DNA from: CAYJIX01 sp964370375
GTDB lineage: Bacteria; Desulfobacterota; Desulfovibrionia; Desulfovibrionales; Desulfovibrionaceae
DNA length: 26,416 nt
Direction of reading: 5' to 3'
Assembly (NCBI GenBank): GCA_964370375.1
Contig: CAYJIX010000031.1
Coordinates: forward strand, 1 to 26,416
The position numbers were made by a program, and so were the translations under genes. The notes beneath the pieces are model-generated. The model had not been told where the DNA came from. It made no database searches and saw only the letters and a list, made by a program, of their open reading frames with translations. Positions 22,008 through 26,416 of this stretch are shown one piece after another. The stretch's first letter is position 1. Each line of letters starts with the position of its first letter.

Positions 22008-22742
22008 ATGAGCCCTACTAAAAAATCCTACCAAGCCATAGCAACGGAACAAAGCTTGCTGTTCATGCCTGACACAGAGCAAAAAACGTCCTTTTTTTTG
22101 CCGGGCATCGGTGCTGAGCTGACCGCAGGCATTGATGAAGCAGGGCGCGGCTGTTTAGCCGGGCCTGTGGTGGCAGCGGCTGTCATGTTGCCTGCTCATG
22201 TGCAGATAGAAGGCCTTGACGATTCAAAAAAAATTCCGGAAACTCGTCGGATCGGCCTTGCAGCGCAAATAGGTGCCACAGCGTGCGCTTGGGGACTTGG
22301 GGTTGTTTGGGCTCAAGAAATTGACAGGATCAATATTTTACAGGCAACGCTAAAAGCCATGGCCCTTGCGGTACAAAACCTTAAAATATGGCCACGGGCG
22401 TTGCTTATTGATGGTAACCACACCATCCCCAAACATCTTTTACAACCTGCGCAAAAAAGCCTTCTTGAGCCAAAGCAGCGCGCCATCATCAAAGGCGATG
22501 CTCGCGTACCGGTCATTGCTGCTGCGTCCATTGTGGCTAAAACTTTTCGCGATCACCTTATGGAACGCCTTGACAGGCGTTACCCTGTGTATGGCTTTGC
22601 CAAGCATAAAGGCTATGGCACCCAAGAACACCTTGAAGCCTTGCGCCTGCATGGGCCGTGCCGCTTGCATAGACTGACCTTTGCAGGGGTGTTGCCGGAA
22701 CAAGAAAAAGAAGAGACCCTTAAACAGGCGCGCTTATGGTAG
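22008..22742 (+). CDS. rnhB: Ribonuclease HII
   Basis: RNase HII cuts RNA in RNA-DNA hybrids and single ribonucleotides embedded in DNA. The core has GIDEAGRGCLAGPVVAAAV (Asp43, Glu44), the third acidic residue Asp135 in LLIDGN, and AASIVAKTFRD with the fourth. The proposed start ATG 22008 gives 244 residues including a non-conserved leader of about 40; ATG 22065 is an alternative, and neither has a strong ribosome-binding site. The longer open frame from TTG 21945 lies inside the terminator hairpin and is rejected. The gene overlaps yraN by seven bases and opens the rnhB-yraN-rsmI-smpB run. Confidence 0.93.
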   Translation: MSPTKKSYQAIATEQSLLFMPDTEQKTSFFLPGIGAELTAGIDEAGRGCLAGPVVAAAVMLPAHVQIEGLDDSKKIPETRRIGLAAQIGATACAWGLGVVWAQEIDRINILQATLKAMALAVQNLKIWPRALLIDGNHTIPKHLLQPAQKSLLEPKQRAIIKGDARVPVIAAASIVAKTFRDHLMERLDRRYPVYGFAKHKGYGTQEHLEALRLHGPCRLHRLTFAGVLPEQEKEETLKQARLW

Positions 22743-23149
22743 ATGTTCATGCGCGTCACAAAAGGGGGCAAGAAGGCGAAGAGCTTGCCGTAGCTTTTCT
22801 TAAACGAAAAGGCTTGCGCATTGTGGCGCGTAACTGGCGGAAGGGAAGCCTAGAACTTGATATCGTAGCAGAAAAAGGCGACACGCTGATTTTTGTGGAG
22901 GTGCGCACCCGTCAGGCAGACGCCCTTGTGTCTGCTGCTGAAAGTTTTAGTGCGGCCAAGGCGCGCGCTTTTTTTAAAGCGGTACGAGCCTACCTTATGA
23001 TGAATGACGCATGGCATAAATCCTGCCGCTGCGACCTTGTATGTGTGACCATGATTGACGGACAACCTCCACAAACGGAACATTACGAACATGTCTTGGA
23101 ATTTACCCCAACTATGGATCGTGGCCACACCTCTTGGCAACCCTGGTGA
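22736..23149 (+). CDS. YraN/UPF0102-family putative endonuclease
   Basis: This 137-residue protein belongs to the UPF0102 (YraN) family, with a restriction-endonuclease-like fold; its role in the cell is not settled. The conserved GQEGEELAVAFLKRKG and ARNWR segments are followed by the acidic core (LELDIVAEKGDTLIFVEVRTR), in which Glu, Asp and the ExK-type motif (here EVR) are spaced as in nucleases. The ATG at 22736 overlaps the rnhB stop by seven bases. The family usually ends soon after the HxEHVLEF-like segment; the last 14 residues or so extend into the start of rsmI, with which it overlaps by 59 bases. Confidence 0.9.
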   Translation: MVDVHARHKRGQEGEELAVAFLKRKGLRIVARNWRKGSLELDIVAEKGDTLIFVEVRTRQADALVSAAESFSAAKARAFFKAVRAYLMMNDAWHKSCRCDLVCVTMIDGQPPQTEHYEHVLEFTPTMDRGHTSWQPW

Positions 23150-23939
23150 TTTATCGCCAAGGGCTAAAGAGGTGCTTGAAGCTGTGGATGTCGTTCTGGC
23201 AGAAGACACTCGCCGTGCAGGCCTACTTTGCCAGCGTTGCGGCGTCAAGGCCAAAAGCTTTTCCAGCCTTCACGAACATAACGAAGTTGCCCGTGTGCCG
23301 CAACTTGTGGAACGCTTACAAGCCGGGGAGCGGATGGCGCTTATTTCTGACGCAGGGTTACCCCTGGTGGCAGACCCGGGCTACCGTTTGGTAAAAGCGT
23401 GCCGTGAAAATGCTATAGAAATCTCTGTGGTACCCGGCCCTTGTGCGGCTGTGACCGGTCTTGCCGGCAGCGGGATTGCGCCTCAGCCTTTTGTGTTTTT
23501 AGGTTTTTTTCCGCGCACGGTTGCAGATTGCGAGAAAATGCTTGCCCCCTTTACTCATGTCCCTGCAACGCTTATCTTTTATGAACGCAAAGACCGCTTG
23601 GCCAAAAGCCTTGCTGTGGCCCATGCCATGCTTGGCCCGCGCGAAGTGTGCATTGCACGAGAATTGACCAAAACACATGAAGAATATCGGCTGGGCAGGC
23701 TTGAAGATGGCATACCGCCAAGCCCAAAAGGCTTAGAACTTTTGGGAGAAATCACGGTCATTATCGGCCCTCCGGAGCAAACAGCGCGCATGGATAGCCC
23801 TGCCATTTATGCACTTATTGAACAAGAACGGCAACTTGGCGGATCACCCCGTGACATTGCCAAACGTGTACAAGCGCAAGCATCAGGTTGGACAGTCAAG
23901 GCGATTTACGCCATGATGACTGCAAGGAGCCAATCATGA
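23091..23939 (+). CDS. rsmI: 16S rRNA (cytidine-2'-O)-methyltransferase RsmI
   Basis: RsmI methylates the ribose of C1402 in the 16S rRNA decoding centre. The 282-residue protein shows LWIVATPLGNPGDLSPRA, AEDTRRAG, LISDAGLPLVADPGYRLV, VVPGPCAAVTGLAGSG and FLGFFPR, the standard tetrapyrrole-methylase-fold signatures. ATG 23091 is chosen because it keeps the conserved LWIVATPLGN beginning, although it has only a weak GGAA ten bases upstream; a TTG at 23055 is further from the family start. It begins inside yraN in another frame, and ends with an ATGA overlap with smpB. Confidence 0.95.
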   Translation: MSWNLPQLWIVATPLGNPGDLSPRAKEVLEAVDVVLAEDTRRAGLLCQRCGVKAKSFSSLHEHNEVARVPQLVERLQAGERMALISDAGLPLVADPGYRLVKACRENAIEISVVPGPCAAVTGLAGSGIAPQPFVFLGFFPRTVADCEKMLAPFTHVPATLIFYERKDRLAKSLAVAHAMLGPREVCIARELTKTHEEYRLGRLEDGIPPSPKGLELLGEITVIIGPPEQTARMDSPAIYALIEQERQLGGSPRDIAKRVQAQASGWTVKAIYAMMTARSQS

Positions 23940-24394
23940 GTGGAAAAAAACACGGCTCGCTTATAAGCGACAATCGTAAAGCGCGCCATTACTATGAATT
24001 TTTAGAATTTTTTGAAGCCGGAATCGTGCTCACCGGGCCGGAAGTCAAAAGCTTACGTGCTGGGCAAATCAGCTTTGGCGACAGTTATGTTGACTTTCGC
24101 CGTGGTGAAGCCTTTGTCGTGAGCATGCACATTTCGCCCTATTCCAATGCAGGCTATGCCGTTCAAGAACCGGAACGCGCCAGAAAATTGCTTTTGCACC
24201 AACGCGAAATCAATCTTTTATCAGCGCGAGTTGCTCAAAAAGGCTTAACTGTTGTTCCCTGCAAATTGTACTTCAAAAATGGGCACGTCAAACTAGAAAT
24301 AGCCCTTGCTCGTGGGCGCAAAGTGCATGACCAGCGTCATGAGCTCAAACGCCGTGCCGAAGTTCGCGACCTTGAACGAGAATTGGCCAGATGA
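23936..24394 (+). CDS. smpB: SsrA-binding protein SmpB
   Basis: SmpB binds tmRNA and brings it to stalled ribosomes for trans-translation; tagged products are degraded by ClpXP (genes at 2147-4092) and Lon. The 152-residue protein has SDNRKARHYYEFLEFFEAGIVL, TGPEVKSLRAGQ, the YSNAGY region and the basic C-terminal helix (GRKVHDQRHELKRR) that enters the decoding site. ATG 23936 follows AAGGAG at 23924-23929 with a six-base gap and overlaps the rsmI stop by four bases. The ssrA gene itself is not in this window. The following gene overlaps it by four bases as well. Confidence 0.97.
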   Translation: MSGKKHGSLISDNRKARHYYEFLEFFEAGIVLTGPEVKSLRAGQISFGDSYVDFRRGEAFVVSMHISPYSNAGYAVQEPERARKLLLHQREINLLSARVAQKGLTVVPCKLYFKNGHVKLEIALARGRKVHDQRHELKRRAEVRDLERELAR

Positions 24395-25530
24395 CACACG
24401 GGCACGAAAAAAAAATTCGCACCGTGCAAATTGTCAATGTGCGCTGGTTTAACGCCACAGCATGGTATGGCCTTGAGCTAAGCCGACTGCTTGCTGAAGC
24501 TGGACACGAAACTCGTGTGCTTGGGCTTGTGGGGACAGAATCGTTTGAAAAAGCCCAAAGCATGGGCCTTAACCCTGAACCGATCCCTGCTTCTGCTGGC
24601 AATCCGCTCACGTGGCCTTTTCTTGCTCCTTCCTTCCTTAAGCTTTGCGCGTCGTTCAAGCCTCATGTGGTCAACGCGCACCGCGGCGAAGCCTTTGCCC
24701 TGCTTGCTGCCCTTAAAGGCCTTGGCGGCTATGCCCTTGTTCGAACCCGCGGCGATCAACGGCTCCCCAAAAACACGTTTGCAAACCGCTACATCCACAC
24801 ACACATGGCAGATGCGGTTATCGCCACAAACAGCCGCATGACTACGCATTTTGCCCAAACCATGCATGTGCCCACAACAAAACTTCATACCATCTTGGGT
24901 GGCGTTGACAGAACCTGTTTTGCCTTTAACCCACAAGGACGCGAAAAGGTGCGTGCAGCCTACGGCCTGACCGAACAACACGTTGTGTTTGGCCTTTTAG
25001 GACGCTTTGACCTTGTCAAAGGCCAGCTTGAAACCATCCGCGCTGTCGCCCATCTGGTAGAGCAAGGCCTTGATAACGTGCGCTTGCTCTTGGTTGGCTT
25101 TCCCACTGACACGTCATTGGAAACAGTGCAAGGCTGGATAAAACAATACAAGCTTGAACGCCATGTCATCATCACAGGGATTGTCGATGACGTGACAGCT
25201 TGTATTTCTGCGTTTGATATTGGTATTATAGCATCCCTTTGGTCAGAAAGCATTGCAAGGGCCGCCCTTGAAATCATGGCCTGCAATATTCCCATTATCA
25301 GTACCGATGTGGGTGTAATGCCAGACCTTGTAAGGCCCATGGGCATTGCTCCTGCCCATGATCAAACAGCGTTTAATGCCCTGCTGCACCGTGCCGTTAC
25401 AGACACTGCCTTTTGCCAAGCCTTACAACAAGAACAAAAGCTGCGCATGCATGACCTTGACAGCGGCAGCTTTTTACACAAAACCCTAGACGTTTACGCA
25501 AAAGCTATGCAGAAAAAAGTGGGCTGTTGA
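24391..25530 (+). CDS. Glycosyltransferase family 4 (GT-B fold)
   Basis: This 379-residue protein resembles GT4 sugar transferases of surface polysaccharide or lipopolysaccharide synthesis. The N-terminal half is the acceptor domain (RTVQIVNVRWFNATAWYGLELSRLLAEAGHE), and the C-terminal half the nucleotide-sugar-binding domain (HVVFGLLGRFDLVKGQ; NVRLLLVGFP), with the EX7E motif at Glu286 and Glu294 (ESIARAALE) and TDVGVMPDLV after it. No signal or membrane segment is apparent, so it probably acts at the cytoplasmic face of the membrane. It overlaps smpB by ATGA, so it is presumably read from the same transcript, although its function differs. Donor and acceptor cannot be told from sequence. 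Confidence 0.9.
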   Translation: MTHGHEKKIRTVQIVNVRWFNATAWYGLELSRLLAEAGHETRVLGLVGTESFEKAQSMGLNPEPIPASAGNPLTWPFLAPSFLKLCASFKPHVVNAHRGEAFALLAALKGLGGYALVRTRGDQRLPKNTFANRYIHTHMADAVIATNSRMTTHFAQTMHVPTTKLHTILGGVDRTCFAFNPQGREKVRAAYGLTEQHVVFGLLGRFDLVKGQLETIRAVAHLVEQGLDNVRLLLVGFPTDTSLETVQGWIKQYKLERHVIITGIVDDVTACISAFDIGIIASLWSESIARAALEIMACNIPIISTDVGVMPDLVRPMGIAPAHDQTAFNALLHRAVTDTAFCQALQQEQKLRMHDLDSGSFLHKTLDVYAKAMQKKVGC

Positions 25531-25577
25531 ACAAAATTTTTCTAAAAACTTGAACGTATTACATAAAGAAGATTTCT

Positions 25578-26174
25578 ATGTTTGATCTAGCACTATACCT
25601 TGGAGGCGTGCGCAGCGGCAAAAGCGCACTGGCAGAACAACGCGTTTTAGAACAGGCAAAAGGCAAGGTCTTCTATGTAGCCACAGCTGAGCGCGTGACA
25701 GAAGATACCGCCATGACAAAAAGAATTGCCCAGCACCAAGTTCGCAGGCCAAAAGATTGGACAACCCTTGAATATCCACGCAACCTTGGCACCTACATAG
25801 GCCATGAGCTGGAAACCTTGTACTTTGACGCCTCGGGGAATTCCTGCAAACCTCTTTATAAACCTACTATACTTATCGATTGTGTGCCTTTATGGGTAAG
25901 TAATATCATCTGTTCCTTGCCAAGGCCTGACGATATTGAATCTGCAGAAAATGCAGCCCTTTATGAATGCACTAGCCTTTTGGATACCATGCAAAAGCAT
26001 GAGGCCGATTGGATACTTGTCTCCTCTGAAGTGGGCCTTGGAGGCATTGGAGCAAGCCCCCTTGAGCGCTGCTACGCAGACTGCCTTGGCCTAGTAAATC
26101 AGACCTTAGCTAAACACGCACAACATGTTTTTTGGGTCATGGCCGGAAGAGCTTTACGGCTTGAAACGTACTAG
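25578..26174 (+). CDS. cobU: Adenosylcobinamide kinase / guanylyltransferase
   Basis: CobU phosphorylates adenosylcobinamide and then transfers GMP to it, making adenosylcobinamide-GDP in the late part of cobalamin synthesis. Seen: Walker A GGVRSGKS at residues 9-16, His53 in QHQVRRPKDW (equivalent of the guanylylated His), the middle segment ILIDCVPLWVSNI, and VSSEVGLGGI followed by the family's last helices. At 198 residues it is slightly longer than the Salmonella protein (about 180), with an insert around residues 80-95. It is preceded by a weak AAGAAG ribosome-binding site and lies 47 bp after the glycosyltransferase. No other cobalamin genes are in this window and no B12 riboswitch is visible upstream. 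Confidence 0.93.
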   Translation: MFDLALYLGGVRSGKSALAEQRVLEQAKGKVFYVATAERVTEDTAMTKRIAQHQVRRPKDWTTLEYPRNLGTYIGHELETLYFDASGNSCKPLYKPTILIDCVPLWVSNIICSLPRPDDIESAENAALYECTSLLDTMQKHEADWILVSSEVGLGGIGASPLERCYADCLGLVNQTLAKHAQHVFWVMAGRALRLETY

Positions 26175-26416
26175 CTGTAAAGTACTTGCGCGAAGCTGTA
26201 CTTCATAGAGCCCTGACAACATCAACCTGCTCTTTCCTTGGCATTATCCCCTACACCACTACGCTTCGCGCAGTTAAACGCGTAGGAGATAATCCCAAAG
26301 CGCGCAGCCTAAAGCCCTTGTAACACATAGGCTTACAAAAGGCAGCAGCGCAAAAGTCTTAGCCTGCACCGTCGGGATCATTTTTTAACATTTAGCGAAG
26401 TAAAGCTTCGCCGTGT
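26175..26416. other. Non-coding end of the window
   Basis: No reading frame of note is seen. A 12-bp inverted repeat with one mismatch (ATTATCCCCTAC at 26243-26254, GTAGGAGATAAT at 26282-26293) has a 27-base loop, and a second short hairpin GCGAAG/CTTCGC lies at 26395-26411. AAGTAC/GTACTT (26180-26185/26198-26203) is adjacent to the cobU stop. None has a convincing T tail, so none is assigned as the cobU terminator. Confidence 0.5.

Noticed and set aside
21999..22008. AGCCACTG string resembling part of a B12 box
   Set aside because: No other conserved cobalamin-riboswitch segments are nearby and the downstream gene is rnhB, not a B12 gene.

Overview
This window is a chromosomal stretch of a sulfate-reducer-type deltaproteobacterium, most likely Desulfovibrionaceae or a close relative, of moderate to low GC. 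The basis is gene order (tig-clpP-clpX-lon; thrS-infC-rpmI-rplT-pheS-pheT-merR-rpe-tkt; trmD-rplS-rnhB-yraN-rsmI-smpB), a TrmD fused to a second SPOUT-type RNA methyltransferase domain as I recall for Desulfovibrio, and the protein sequences. Genus cannot be fixed by eye.

Layout. Bases 1-142 (minus) are the 5' end of a glucose-1-phosphate cytidylyltransferase gene (rfbF), diverging from the rest. Bases 630-7083 carry the protein-quality block: trigger factor, ClpP, ClpX and Lon. ClpX and Lon are separated by a 546-bp spacer with several inverted repeats. Then come an exported M23-type peptidase (7188-8156), a small unrecognised minus-strand gene (8272-8541), and a tRNA-Val(GAC) gene with its own promoter and terminator (8845-9048).

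Bases 9349-17751 form the translation block thrS, infC, rpmI, rplT, pheS, pheT, a MerR-type regulator and rpe. infC probably starts at a rare AUC codon inside the thrS tail. The 3' end of rpe runs into a 129-bp imperfect palindrome that looks like a small non-autonomous mobile element. Then tkt (18053-20050) overlaps trmD (20043-21359), so the phe/pentose-phosphate cluster is joined directly to the trmD-rplS cluster. After rplS there are two stacked terminator hairpins, followed by a tightly overlapping run rnhB-yraN-rsmI-smpB-glycosyltransferase, then cobU and 242 bp of non-coding sequence.

The genes are almost all housekeeping: protein folding and proteolysis, tRNA charging, ribosomal proteins, rRNA/tRNA modification, ribosome rescue and the non-oxidative pentose phosphate pathway. 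I see no defence island, CRISPR array, prophage or biosynthetic cluster. The points worth a second look are the palindromic element at rpe, the infC start codon, the tkt/trmD junction, the leaders of the ribosomal protein genes, and the clpX-lon spacer. Several start codons were placed downstream or upstream of the longest reading frame on the basis of ribosome-binding sites and family alignment; this is stated in each entry.
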